Shown: positions 46,048-57,823 of the stretch, in pieces | Layout: every line of letters begins with the position of its first letter | Numbering within the stretch: the first letter of the stretch is position 1 | Origin: Cymodocea nodosa | Lineage: Eukaryota > Streptophyta > Magnoliopsida > Alismatales > Cymodoceaceae | Direction: 5' to 3' | Length of the DNA: 64,000 nt | Assembly: GCA_036874045.1 (NCBI GenBank) | Contig: CM072335.1 | Coordinates: forward strand, 11,428,001 to 11,492,000 | The notes under the pieces: model-generated | The model's input: only the letters and a program-made list of their open reading frames with translations | Database searches by the model: none | Told to the model about the DNA's origin: nothing | Position numbers and translations under genes: made by a program

Positions 46048-46436
46048 ATATTTTTATATTTGTCATTACTGAAAGATCGAAAACTATGTTAATTCGCACT
46101 ACAAACTAGTTGAATTGGATTGTTTAAAGTTTGAAAATAAAGATCTAATTATTTCAACTCATTCGCAATGATTACAACTCTGTTGAAAAAATAGCACGAC
46201 ACAACAGACATTAAATGTTTTTCATTTCATGGTACTCTAATTGTTGTAAGTTAAGATGTTAAAAAATTTGAGTCAAAGAATACAATCCTTTGGATATCAA
46301 AACCGTTATAGTAGTACATTTTGATCATGATGTCATTCAATATATGACATTAATTTTGGAAACCATTACCATTAATAGGGTCGTCTCTTAGTGATAGTTT
46401 TATTTTAAAAAAGGCCATCCTACCATGATGCAAAAA

Positions 46437-46555
46437 GAGTGCAACACAAGGACTTCACAAGAGGTCACCCATCTTATTTCTACTCTTGCCCAAAAACAAT
46501 TAACTTTGGAGTTTTAATGAGATCCAATGCTTTTGTGTTGGTATGATCGCACCTA
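46437..46555 (-). pseudogene. 5S rRNA-like unit 2-4
   Basis: Near full length, with extra changes in the centre (TTATTTCTACTCTTGCCC on plus). Confidence 0.77.
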
Positions 46556-46945
46556 TATTTGTATATTTGTCATTACTGAAAGATTGAAAACTATGTTAAT
46601 TCGCACTACAAATTAGTTGAATTGGATTGTTTAAAGTTTGAAAATAAAGATCCAATTATTTCAACTCATTCGCAATGATTACAACTCTATTGAAAAAACA
46701 GCACGACAAAACAGACATTAAATGTTTCTCATTTCATGGTACTCTAATTGTTGTAAGTTAAGATATTACAAAATTTGAGTTAGAGAATACAACTCTTTCG
46801 ATATCAAATACCGTTATAATGGCAGATTTTGATCATGATGTCATTCAATATATGACATTAATTTAGGAAACCATTATCAATAATAGGATCGTCTCTTAGT
46901 GATAGTTTGATTTACAAAAAGACCATCCTACAATGATGCAAAAAA

Positions 46946-47063
46946 GAGTGCAACACAAGCACTTCCCAAGTGGTCACCCATCTTAGTACTACTCTCGCCC
47001 AAACATATTTAACTTTGAAGCTTTGGTGAGATCTAGTACTTTTGAGTTGGTATGATCACACCC
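46946..47063 (-). pseudogene. 5S rRNA-like unit 2-5
   Basis: Near full length; intermediate element kept (CTCGCCC on plus); AAGTGGTCACCC in the box C segment, shared with unit 2-8. Confidence 0.77.
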
Positions 47064-47453
47064 ATATTTTAATATTTGTCAATACTGAAAGATCAAAAAC
47101 TATGTTAATTCACATTAAAAACTAGATGGATTGGATTGTTTAAAGTTTGAAAATAAAGATCCAACTCTTTCAACTCATTTGCAATGATTACAATGCTGTT
47201 GAAAAAATAGCACGACACAACAGACATTAAATCTTTCTCATTTCAAGTTACTCTAATTGTTGTAAGTTAAGATGTTACAAAATTTGAGTTAGAGAAAACA
47301 ACCCTTTCGATATCAAACACTGTTATAATGGCTCATTTTGATCATGATGTCATTCAATATATGACATTAATTTTGGAAACTGTTATCAATAATAGGGTCG
47401 TCTCTTAGTGACAATTTGATTTACAAAAAGACCATCTTACCATGATGCCAAAA

Positions 47454-47570
47454 AACTACAACACAAGGACTTCACAAGAGGTCACCCATCTTAGTACTAC
47501 TCTCTCCAAACACATTTAACTTTGGTGTTCTAATGAGATCCATTGCTTTTGTGTTGGTATGATCACACCC
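47454..47570 (-). pseudogene. 5S rRNA-like unit 2-6
   Basis: Near full length; CTACAAC end and shortened intermediate element as in unit 2-3. Its spacer is cut by the LTR-PBS insertion at about 47908. Confidence 0.77.
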
Positions 47571-47907
47571 ATATTTTTATATTTGTCATTATTGAGAGAT
47601 CGAAAACTATGTTAATTCACACTACAAACTAGTTGAATTGGATTGTTTAAAGTTTGAAAATAAAGATCCAATTATTTCAACTCATTCGCAATGATTACAA
47701 CTCTATTGAAAAAACAGCATGACACAACAGACATTAAATGTTTCTCATTTCATGGTACTCTGCTTGTTGTAAGTTAAGATGTTACAAAATTTGAGTAAGA
47801 GAATACAACCCTTTCGATTTCAAACACCATTATAATGATACATTTTGATCATGATGTTATTCAATATGTGACATTAATTTTGGAAACCGTTATGAATAAT
47901 AGGGTCG

Positions 47908-48192
47908 TTGATTGGATTTTTGGGCGGCACCAAAGAAGTTATTTAGTTCCCCGGCAACGGTGCTAGAAAACTTGTCTTGTTAACTTCTGTTTGTAGCTTA
48001 GTTAATTTATCTTTATGCTTATCATTAATTCCTTTTTAGAAGTCAACAACCATCTTTCATAGAAATTAGATATTAATTCCAATTTGTATTTTAACTATAA
48101 GTGCGTAGTGTATATTGTATTTGTGTGCAAGTACAGGTCGAGCCCACAGAATACAACCCTTTCATTATCATGATTAAGTACAGGTCGAGCCC
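47908..48192 (-). mobile_element. Gypsy LTR-PBS fragment inside 5S array 2
   Basis: About 40 bp of leader (GATTGGATTTTTGGGCGGCA), the tRNA-Asp PBS (minus TAGCACCGTTGCCGGGG, near 47950) and about 190 bp of LTR end, all homologous to 50343-50600. The right border is complex: GTACAGGTCGAGCCCACA occurs twice (about 48131 and 48175) with 5S-spacer sequence between. It appears to be a duplicated chimera, not a fresh insertion. Confidence 0.75.
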
Positions 48193-48370
48193 ACAAAATT
48201 TGAGTAAGAGAATACAACCCTTTCGATATCATACACCATCATAATGGCACATTTTGATCATGATGTCATTCAATATATGACATTAATTTTTGAAACTATT
48301 ATCAATAAAAGGGTCGTCAATTAGTGATAGTTTGATTTACAAAAAGACCATCCTACCATGTTACAAAAAA

Positions 48371-48488
48371 GAGACCAACACAAGGACTTCCCAAGAGGTC
48401 ACCCATCTTAGTACTACCCTCGCCCAAACACATTTAACTTTAGATTTCTAAAGAGATCTAGTACTTTTGTATTGGTATGATCACACCC
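48371..48488 (-). pseudogene. 5S rRNA-like unit 2-7
   Basis: Near full length; intermediate element kept (CCTCGCCC on plus); 3' end altered (GACCAACAC). Confidence 0.77.
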
Positions 48489-48889
48489 ATATTTATATAT
48501 TTGTCATTACTGAAAGATTCAAAACTATGGTAATTCACACTAGAAACTAGTTGAATTTGATTGTTTAAAGTTTGTAAATAAAGATCTTATTATTTCAACT
48601 CATTTGAAATGATTACAACTCCGTTGAAAAAATAGCACGACACAATAGACAATAAATGTTTCTCATTTCATAGTACTTTGATTGTTGTAAGATAAGATGT
48701 TGCAAAATTTGAGTTAGAGAATACAACCCTTTGGATATCAAACAATGTTATAATGGCACATTTTGATCATGATGTCATTCAATATATGACGTTAATTTTG
48801 GAAACCGTTATCAATAATATGGTTGTCGCTTAGTGACAATTTGAATTACAAAAAGACCATCTGGCCATAATGCAAAAAATAGTGCAACA

Positions 48890-49008
48890 CAAGGACTTCC
48901 CAAGTGGTCACCCATCTTAGTGCTACTCTCACCCAAACACATTTTGCTTTGGAGTTCTGATGAGATCTAGTGCTTTTGTGTTGGTATGATCACACCCATA
49001 TTTATAAA
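48890..49008 (-). pseudogene. 5S rRNA-like unit 2-8
   Basis: Near full length; intermediate element changed (CTCACCC on plus); AAGTGGTCACCC as in unit 2-5. Confidence 0.77.
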
Positions 49009-49388
49009 TTTGTAACTACTAAAAGATCGAAAACTACGATAATTCACACTAAAAACTAGTTGAATTGGATTGTTTAATGTTTGTAAATAAAGATCCAATT
49101 ATTTCAACTCATTTGCAATGATTACAACTCTATTGAAAAAACAACACGACACAACATACATTAAATGTTTCTCATTTCATGGTTCTCTGGTTGTTGTAAG
49201 TTAAGATGTTACAAAATTTGAGTCAAATAATACAACCCTTTCGATATCAAACATCGTTATAATGGCACATTTTGATCATGATGTCATTCAATATATGACA
49301 TTAATTTTGGAAACCATTATCAATAATAGGGTTGTCTCTTAGTGAGAGTTTGATTTACAAAATGACCGTCCTACCAAGATGCAAAAAA

Positions 49389-49506
49389 TAGTGTATCACA
49401 AGGGCTTTCCAAAAGGAGACCCATCTTAGTACTACTCTCACCCAAACACATTTAACTTTGGAATTCTGATGAGATCCAGTGCTTTTGTTTTGGTATGAAC
49501 GCACAC
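49389..49506 (-). pseudogene. 5S rRNA-like unit 2-9
   Basis: The most altered full-length unit of this array at its 3' end (GTGTATCACAAGGGCTTTCC on plus), with box C also changed (AAAAGGAGACCC). Confidence 0.74.
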
Positions 49507-49897
49507 ATATTTATATATTTGTCATTAATGAAAGATCGAAAACTATGTTAATTCGCACTAGAAACTAGTTGAATTGGATTGTTTAAAGTTTGTAAATAAA
49601 GATCTAATTATTTCAACTTATTTGCAATGATTACAACTCTCTTGAAAAAACAACACGACACAACAGATAATAAATGTTTCTCATTTCATGGTACTCTGAT
49701 TGTTGTAAGATATGATGTTCCAAAATTTGAGTTAGAGAATGCAACCCTTCGGATATCTAATACCGTCATAATGGCACATTTTGATCATGAAGTCATTCAA
49801 TATATAACATTAATTTTGGAAACCGTTATCAATAATAGGGTTGTCTCTTAGTGACAGTTTGATTTACAAAAAGACCATCCTACCATGATGTAAAAAA

Positions 49898-50015
49898 GAG
49901 GGCAACACAAGGACTTCCCAAGATGTCACCCATCTTAGTACTACTCTCACCTAAACACAATTAACTTTGGAGTATTGATAATATCTAGTGCTTTTGTTTT
50001 GGTATGATCGTACCC
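49898..50015 (-). pseudogene. 5S rRNA-like unit 2-10
   Basis: Near full length; intermediate element changed (CTCACCT on plus). The last unit before the junction with the gypsy leader. Confidence 0.77.
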
Positions 50016-50382
50016 ATATATATATATTTGTCATTACTGAAAGATCAAAAACTATGTTATTTCGCACTAGAAACTAGTTGAATTGGATTGTTTAAAGTTT
50101 GTAAATAAAGATCCAATTATTTCTACTCATTTGCAATGTTTACAACTTTGTTGAAAAACACAACAGACATTAAATGTTTCTCATTTCATGGTACTCTGAT
50201 TGTTGTAAGTTAAGATGTTACAAAATTTGAGTCAAAGAATACAACCCTTTGGATATCAAACACCGTTATAATGACACATTTTGATCATGATGTCATTTAA
50301 TATATGACATTAATTTTGGAAACTGTTATCAATAATAGGGTCGTTGATTGGATTTTTGGGCGGCACTAGAGAACTTATTTAG

Positions 50383-50401
50383 TTCCCCGACAACGACGCC
50401 A
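50383..50401 (-). promoter_or_regulatory. tRNA-Asp-type PBS left of the copy 3 LTR
   Basis: Minus strand TGGCGTCGTTGTCGGGGAA, two changes from the tRNA-Asp complement. No PBS relic lies in the adjoining LTR end, unlike copies 1 and 2. Confidence 0.83.
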
Positions 50402-50408
50402 GAAAACT

Positions 50409-52374
50409 TGTCTTGTTAACTTATGTTTGTAACTTAGTTAATTTATCTTTATGCTTATCATTAATTCCTTTTTAGAAGTCAACAACCATCTTTCACACAA
50501 ATTAGATATTAATTCCAATTTGTATTTTAACTACAAGTGCGTAGTGTATATTGTATTTGTGTGCAAGTACAGGTCGAGCCCATAGAGAATTGAGGAAGAA
50601 TTGTGTACTATTCTGTTTTTAATAATGAAATTTATATCTTTAGTAAGCACTTCGTTGAGTTATAGCTAACTCAACGAACTAACCTCGTGAAATTGAAGTA
50701 ACTTAAGGAAGTTATCTATCCAGATTAATATTGCTATTTACAAAGGAATTTGGTCAACCATTGAGCGGTTCCATAGATTGTAAATAACATCAATTAAGCT
50801 CTTTAATGCTAGTTAATATTAAATTTATCATTCAACAATACTAACATTCAGATATTTCAAACAGTAACCATTAACGTCTTTAAGTATCAGGAACAATTCG
50901 ATTTCAATATACTGTAAAACTATTTTCTATTTTTTTTAAGTTTAAACAAACATGAAACATTCCAAACACTGACATTGATAAAAATAATCACGATACAAAA
51001 CAAACAATACAACACTCAAATACTAACTCTAAACACAGATAAGTTGTTTTTGGTATTTTTGTTTTTATATGATCATGAAAATGGGCGAAAGGTGAAATTT
51101 AAAAGTAATCTCTATTAACAATAAAAACTTCCGTCACTACTTGCGACGTGATTACACTAGTGAAAATTTAACCACTTACAACTCTGACTCCTCTCCCTAT
51201 AGAATCGCGAGTCCAGAATTGCAAGTTGCTATCCTCTTCAACATACTAGCATCAACCCGGAACCAAGGCTAGAAGCTTTACGATCTCCTGAGATATGAGT
51301 CGGTGTTTGGTGAAAATGGCTTCCCTTCCCGCGACGTGATCACTCCTCACAATGGTTGTCAGGCACCGTATTTGGCTCGGAATCGACCCAACATCAGGAA
51401 AGTATCCTCACAGACCTCCGATGGTTGGTGATTATGGTGGTGGTGGTGGTTGGTGTGGAACTTCAGGGAACTTCCGACACTGCCTGCAGATAGCTAAGTT
51501 TGTCCTCCTCTGCACACACATTGGCCACCCCCATATATTTTTTTCTCCTTGTCCTTTATATTTCTTAGTAGTAACTGCTTCTGCTTCGATGATCGGTTGG
51601 ATTTCCTTCATTCATATCAACGATGGTGATTTCTTCTTCCTTCCATGAGCGATTTCCTATGTGATACGTGCAATCATGGTTTTCCTTCGAATGTCCTATT
51701 TCTGTAACCGCTATAGTGGCATATTAGAAAATAAATGGTCTGTGGAGTTACAGATAACTCAATGGACTTACTTCGTTGATTTAACTATAAAACACGTGCA
51801 ATAAAGAAATAAGCCGCTAACATAATGTGTTCCCTTAGTGTGTATTCATGTAACTCAACGCGTACAGTTATGCTAACTTAATGAGTTAAACATGTGCATC
51901 TCACGTGATATACTAAAGCATTTAAATTCAATACGTGCATAATTCTATCTTAACAAGTTCAAATATTTCTGACACTTACAAACCTAACTATCCGATGCTT
52001 AGACGCATTTCAGATAGTTACAGATAACCTTTCGAAAATCCACTTAAGTCATGCATTGTAGTTTCAACACGTGTAATCTAGGAAATAATAAAATATTCTT
52101 TAAGCATTTAAAACATAACTATCTAGTACATTAAACATAACTCTCCGAAATAATAGAAAATTTGGATACTTAAGAATTTCATAGCCTTCAATTTATCGAT
52201 AGTTCAGAAATGTACTAAATTAACATTAATTCCTTGAAATTATGTAGATTCTTTTATTAAAGCATCTAACAATGCAATTATAACATAATGGCTTAATTCT
52301 CGTATGATAAGCTAAATATTATGCAATTAACTATCATTTAACCGTTAATATTTTGCACTTTTTCATTCTAAACA
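50409..52374 (-). mobile_element. Gypsy copy 3 3' LTR (1966 bp)
   Basis: Starts TGTCTTGTTAACTT and ends ATTCTAAACA on plus. Flanked by a PBS on the left and the terminal PPT on the right. Contains TAACTCAACG words (50650-50700, 51740-51860) and the hairpin words near 51985-52020. Confidence 0.88.
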
Positions 52375-52412
52375 CTTCCCCCATACTTAAATTTTGCTAG
52401 TACCTTAGCAAA
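52375..52412 (-). other. Gypsy copy 3 terminal polypurine tract
   Basis: Minus strand: GGTACTAGCAAAATTTAAG then TATGGGGGAAG directly before the LTR start TGTTTAGAAT. Confidence 0.8.
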
Positions 52413-54161
52413 CTAAGATCTAACTAATTGGTCTTTCTAAAGTGCTAGATTTAATTCTTTATTTCGCTCTTCTTTAGAATAATAAATTAGATTACTATAT
52501 AGATATTCTATATACTTCAGTAATCTATTTTAACTTTGTTTTCTCCTCTTCAACTTGCAAATATATTTAGAATATATGTAAATTACATACAAAATATGTC
52601 AGCAACACATATGTTTTACTTATATTATCATTTTTTTTCTTTTCAGCATCTGTCATCCTAAGTTTTTCAATATGATTTCTAGAATAAATTTCAAGTACAT
52701 AAGAATCAAAGCACAATCCAATTCAATATGATTAAGACAAGTAGAATGAAGAATTGTATCTTGAATAGACAACTTCAAAAGTCTATTCTAGATTCATACT
52801 TTAGCAATTTTAGATAATAGAACATATACTCAATTCAGAAGATATCTGTATTTCACAAAACACTTGTATCTTTTCAAAATAGTATATGCATATTTATACT
52901 TTTAAAAGTTAATTTGACAATCTTGAATCATACAAGAGCTTTCTAGTGTACCCATGTATCGAGCTTTCAATCAACAATCCCAGATCTGATCAGGATCTTA
53001 GGTTGCCAGATTTAAAGAGTCCTTTTCAAGTCAACAATCCTTACATACTTATCTGCTCAAGTATAAAAGGCTCGTGATCAAACAAGTCAATAAACTCTCA
53101 AAATTTTTCTCTTTTTTTCTCTTTTTTTTTCCTTTTTTTAACATAGTATATGTACGCATTTCATTAATACAGATGCAATAAAACACCAATCTCATATAGT
53201 CCTACTTCTATTATTTACTGAAAATATGAATCCATATCAATAAGCTCATACTTTTTTCTGTAGTTTAATAAGATCTACACATAAATCATTCTACAAGTTT
53301 AATCAATCAAATTAAATGTATCATTGATCATATGTATTTCCTTTAATCCAAAAATCAACATTTCAGCTCTTTCAGGATTTCAGATAATTTACTAAGTTTC
53401 AATTAAACATTCTGATTTATTTTTAAAATCCTGAAACTGTTAAACTCATAAATTTCAGTAAAAACATAAGATACTATATCTAGATTTGTATGAGTAGTAA
53501 AATTTGTAGCATCTTATATAAGATTCTAAATATAACATTCAAGCAGTTACAGTTCTTAAAAAAGAAATGCAATTTCAATTATCGAATAGTTACAGCAAAT
53601 TCATAAAAGTTTTCAATTTCCATAAAACTTTGCAGTACCATTCTAATTCCTTTAATTAACAAACTTATATGGCTGTTACTTTAATTACCTCCCCCCATAC
53701 CTTTTTTTTTTGCATTGTCCTCAATGTAAAAGATTTGACAATAAATACAGTAATTGTAACAGACATGAATATTATTTTGTTGACTTAGCATTTAATTCAA
53801 CGAACTTAATTCGTTGAGTTAATGAATAACTCTACGAATTGAGTTTAAATCTAAATTCAGGATAAGTAATCAATTACATACCTTGTTTTGTGTGTATCTC
53901 CTTTTGTATATTTCGATTTTTGATTCTGAAAAACTTTTCATTCATAGATAAAAGCAGAATATATAACAAAATAATATTTAACAGATATTTATAAATCAAT
54001 GTCTTGTGTGGAACCCAGGCTCTTATGCCTTTGGTGGCTCACTAGCAAGCTAGTTGGTTTCCCAAAATAGATACCAACAAACTGGATTGATATTTTTGTT
54101 TGTTTTTTTTTCTAAAAATAAATATAGACTACATACAACATTAAAAACACAGAATCATATT
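52413..54161 (-). repeat. Gypsy copy 3 3' noncoding region
   Basis: No gene. The copia-homologous block runs to about 53560 (core 52910-53100). The internal PPT is at 53685-53700, a palindrome pair at 53770-53830 and the hairpin-rich block at 54005-54061; one stem there (GGCT/AGCC) has an A change. Confidence 0.72.
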
Positions 54162-55301
54162 TTAAGAACATGACTGAAAAGTAGTAACAAATGGAATAAA
54201 CGTGTTAGTCCAAGCAAACTTTTTTGGCATAATCCTTCTTGCTATCAATTCTGTTTCAATGTAGTCTATTTTCCTTTTTAATTTGTAAACTTGTAGTATG
54301 TTATCAATACTAAATATAAGTGTATTTCCATTAATGAAATGAAATGCAGAAAGAGATTCTCATCTGTTCCAAGATAGTGTGGCTGTTTCTATTTCTACAT
54401 CTATTTCAATATATTCCTCTTCCCACTTCCATTCATTTAGGTCTTTTATAATCCATATTTGAAATTTCTTCAATTCATCCCACCATCTTATCAGACATAG
54501 AGTAGGATCATCATATTCATTATACCACATTCCTAATTGAATTTTATCATATTCTGTAGATGGTGGTTTAGCTATATCACTTGGTATAGGCAAAATTTCT
54601 ATATAGTCATTATCATAACTATCTATGCTTACTATGTATAAATCAGATCTAAATGCAATTGATATATCTGTGACTAGATATATATATCCATCAAGTATGA
54701 CATGTATGCTGTTAATTAATGATTTCTGTCCTAGATATATCATAGTATTTTCAGTCCAAGATCTATTCAAAAAATTATACACACTTAAGCATAAATCTTC
54801 ATCCTAATTTCCAATAGGTCTCCAATAATATAATTTTTTAGGTATGGTAGAATTTTTATCAGAAAATATTAAAGCTGACCCACAATTTTCAGTTGGTACT
54901 TCATATCTATTAGGCCTTCCTATATTCCATTCTTCTCTAGTGAGAGGATTTCTAATCAAAATATTAGGTAACAGAATTGCATACCTTGCCTTGGTTCTAT
55001 ATATAATTAATCCTTCATCCATCCCCATAATATGATCTATTCCTTCTAATGCATTGGGTGGAATTCCAATAGTTTCATCCATATTCAGATATTCATAGCT
55101 GATTGAACTACGATTAAATGACTTCCATAAAAATCCATCTCTAATCTTAGTTATTTTTGCAACTTGTAGTCCATGAAAATATTTTTCTCTAACACAATCT
55201 TTAATATCCTTTGATACACAATATAATCTGCACAGTTCATTAGCTAACAAATTACTCAGTACTTCCCTTGGTGCGTCTAGTGGTAATTTTAAGAATTCCA
55301 T
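54162..55301 (-). pseudogene. F-box ORF of gypsy copy 3
   Basis: The ATG at 55301 starts MEFLKLPLDAPREVLSNL, the F-box, then DEGLIIYRTKARY and ILIRNPLTREEWNI. It is full length, with no deletion. A TAG near 54801 replaces the Trp of the GNWDEDL segment and a TGA near 54357 follows SWNR. The C-terminus ends KKFAWTNTFIPF... at TAA 54162-54164, so the ancestral protein was about 378 residues. Most differences from copy 1 are conservative. Confidence 0.75.
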
Positions 55302-55312
55302 CTGTTGAGATT

Positions 55313-55475
55313 CTGTATAACATAAACAAAAGTTTAGTAGAGACAAAAATTAACATAACTACTTCACACCCTCATGGAGTTAGGTCATAACCCAATGAAC
55401 CGTTGAGTTAAGTAATAACTCTATGATACTATTAACTATAACTTACACTTTTTTTTTTTCAAAACTATATTATAC
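55313..55475 (-). other. Putative 163-bp GT-AG intron, gypsy copy 3
   Basis: Minus strand begins GTATAATATAG and ends GTTATACAG. Homologous to 28079-28229 and absent from copy 2. It includes TAACTCAACG-like words. Confidence 0.6.
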
Positions 55476-55498
55476 ATAGTTACTTCAATTATACTACT

Positions 55499-56848
55499 TC
55501 ATTCAGCTACCCTCCTAGAGGAGGTATCAATTTCATTAACAGTTCTGTTAATAGGGTTAGGTACTGCTTGCATTGGCAATCCTCCAATACGTCTAAGTTC
55601 TATTGATTCTTTATGTCTAGGGGGTATATTTCTATTTATATTTTGATTGTGAATTGCAGCATTTCCAAATATAAAATCTAGACGATTGTTTAATTGCTAA
55701 ATTATCTTTTCTAATTTTTCTATTCTAGATCGTTGTTCAATTAATGCTTCATAACTTATATTCTTGTCATTAATATTTTCTCCTCCATGGAAATTGTTGT
55801 TTCTCCAAGATAAATTCGGGTGATTTCTCCAATTAAGGTTATATGAATTTCCAAAGTTATCTTTTTGGTTTCTAGCAAAAATAATATCTAGATCGTTAAT
55901 GTTTGCATTCTTTTCTACTAGTTTTTGATTTAATGATAACTCTTCTATTTTCTTTGTTAATTCAGTTAATTTCACTACAAGCATAGTGCTTGAATCTATT
56001 TCATGCATTCCCCATGGCAATATTCTTTTATCTACAATAGCTTCAGCTGAGTTCTCCCACTATGCAATTCTTTTTGCAAAATTTTCTAAGTATGCCCATG
56101 CTTCTTCACTACACAATTTTAAAAATCCATTCTGACAAGTAGATTCTAATAAAGATTTTGTTGAAACATCTATACCTTCATAAATTACACCTATTAATTG
56201 TGCTTTACTCATTGCATGATGTAGACATTGAGTCAGTAAATCTTTAAATCTTTTAAAATATTTCCAGAATGATTCTCCCTATTTTTGGCTACACATTAAT
56301 ATTTCCTTTTTCTTTTTAATCGATTGATGTGTTGGATAATATTTCTCTAGAAAAACAGAGCAAAATTCAGTCCATGTAGAAATTGAATCAGGCGATAGAG
56401 TATATAACAATCTCTTAGTTGTGTCTTTTAAAGCAAAAGGGATATATCTAAGTTTAATAGCATCTATACTCATATTTGGCATTTTCATCATCTAACAAAC
56501 TTCGTTAAATTCTCTAAGGAAATAATAGGCATCCTCTCTTTCTAATCCATGAAAATGTGGCAATTGACTAATATAATTAGATTTCAGTTCAAACCTATCT
56601 CCCTCAAAGTTTGGCAATCGAATACATGAAGGTTCATCAATTAATTCAGGATATAGAATTTCCCTTAATGGTTTTTCTATTGGAGCAACCATATCTTCGT
56701 TCTCTTTTAAAGAAAGGTTTGCTACACCCCTAAGGATTTCATTAAAGTCCAATTCAGAAAATGTTTCAATACGCTTCTGTGTTGAATACTCCTGGGTAGG
56801 TGTTCTTACTAATCGTTTAGTGCTAGGAGAACAAGTCCATGTGCTCAT
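55499..56848 (-). pseudogene. gag: Gypsy copy 3 gag (capsid) ORF
   Basis: From MSTWTCSPSTK at 56848 to TGA at 55499-55501 (ends SSRRVAE). Capsid region and NLNWRNHPNLSWRNNN are present; no zinc knuckle. Stops: near 56489 (C*MMK, Gln expected), 56279 (QK*GESF, Gln expected), near 56060 (IA*WEN) and 55694 (KII*QLN, Gln expected). Copy 3 keeps TGG in ESFWKYF where copies 1 and 2 have TAG. It has the same place between third ORF and F-box as copy 1. Confidence 0.8.
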
Positions 56849-57823
56849 GAACTCTCAACATATAGTAAAACAGTAGAAGATTAATTACATACCAGTTTGA
56901 AGCTTTCTATTTAGTAAATAATTGTTGACAGATGAAGTTGAATCAGCTGCTTCTCTTTCCAATTCCCCAACGAATTTTCTTTTCTCTCACAAGTGCTGGT
57001 AACTTGTAAATAACATTCTATTCTATATTTATAATGCACGTTCATAAAGCAAATAAATCTCGTTGCAAGAATGTGTCTAGTGACGTGTAGTGTGGTTCCT
57101 ATTTTTCTGGGTATGTGTGCCACTTCTAATTTCAAATTTCAATAACCGCTAAACCCACGAAGTTTCGTTCGTGACTAAAAGAATAACCGTTTAACTTAAT
57201 CCACGAACTAACCTTGTTGAGTTACACATAACTCAACGGAATAGCTTCGGTTACTACTGCTAACTCCACGGACTAACTTTGTTGAGTTATAGATAACTCA
57301 ACGGAGTGACCTTATATTATATTACTGACCTCATGGAGTTAAGGTTAACTCAACGGACTTACTTCGTTGAGTTAACATTTAACTCTCTCTAAGTTTACTC
57401 CTTGTAAATACTTGTCTACTCTCCTGCATTTTTCCAACTTAAATAAAGTTAAATACATGTCATTAATGCAGCATTCTAATTAAAGCTCATTTAAATCTGA
57501 AAATTATATAAATTTTTAACTTGTAGTTCATTTCATGTTATGCAGAATATATATTTTACTTTGCAGCATGCAAATATTTTCAAGCATTAATCAATTATCT
57601 TTCATTTAATCTTGTCATTCAACAAATTGTAAATCTTTTAAACAATCTTGCATAATGTTCCACAAATTATAGAATATTCAATATAGTTCATCCATTTCAT
57701 CATTCTCAAACACGAATGAAAAATATATCTGAAAAATATATATTCATTAATATGAAAAATTTACATTACAACTTAATCAGATATTTTTCATACAAATATA
57801 TACAGGTAGACGAACAATACAAT
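56849..57823 (-). other. Spacer between third ORF and gag, gypsy copy 3
   Basis: Counterpart of 25771-26718: the short conserved frame at 56911-57135, the palindrome cluster at 57195-57400, then AT-rich sequence. Confidence 0.45.

Larger units (their letters stand above)
45119..50342 (-). repeat. 5S rDNA-derived tandem array 2 (10 units, interrupted)
   Basis: The same 5S-plus-spacer repeat as array 1, period about 508 bp, 5S-like part on the minus strand. Starts near 45157, 45425, 45933, 46439, 46948, 47456, 48373, 48892, 49391, 49900. It is interrupted at about 47908-48192 by a gypsy LTR-PBS fragment. The right end (GGGTCGT|TGATTGG near 50342) is the same junction as at the left side of that insertion. 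Confidence 0.9.

Noticed and set aside
11118..50342. Cassandra-type TRIM element (5S sequence inside LTRs)
   Set aside because: Those carry one 5S-derived stretch within short LTRs. Here the 5S stretch is tandem with a spacer of about 390 bp, and the gypsy LTRs themselves contain no 5S sequence.
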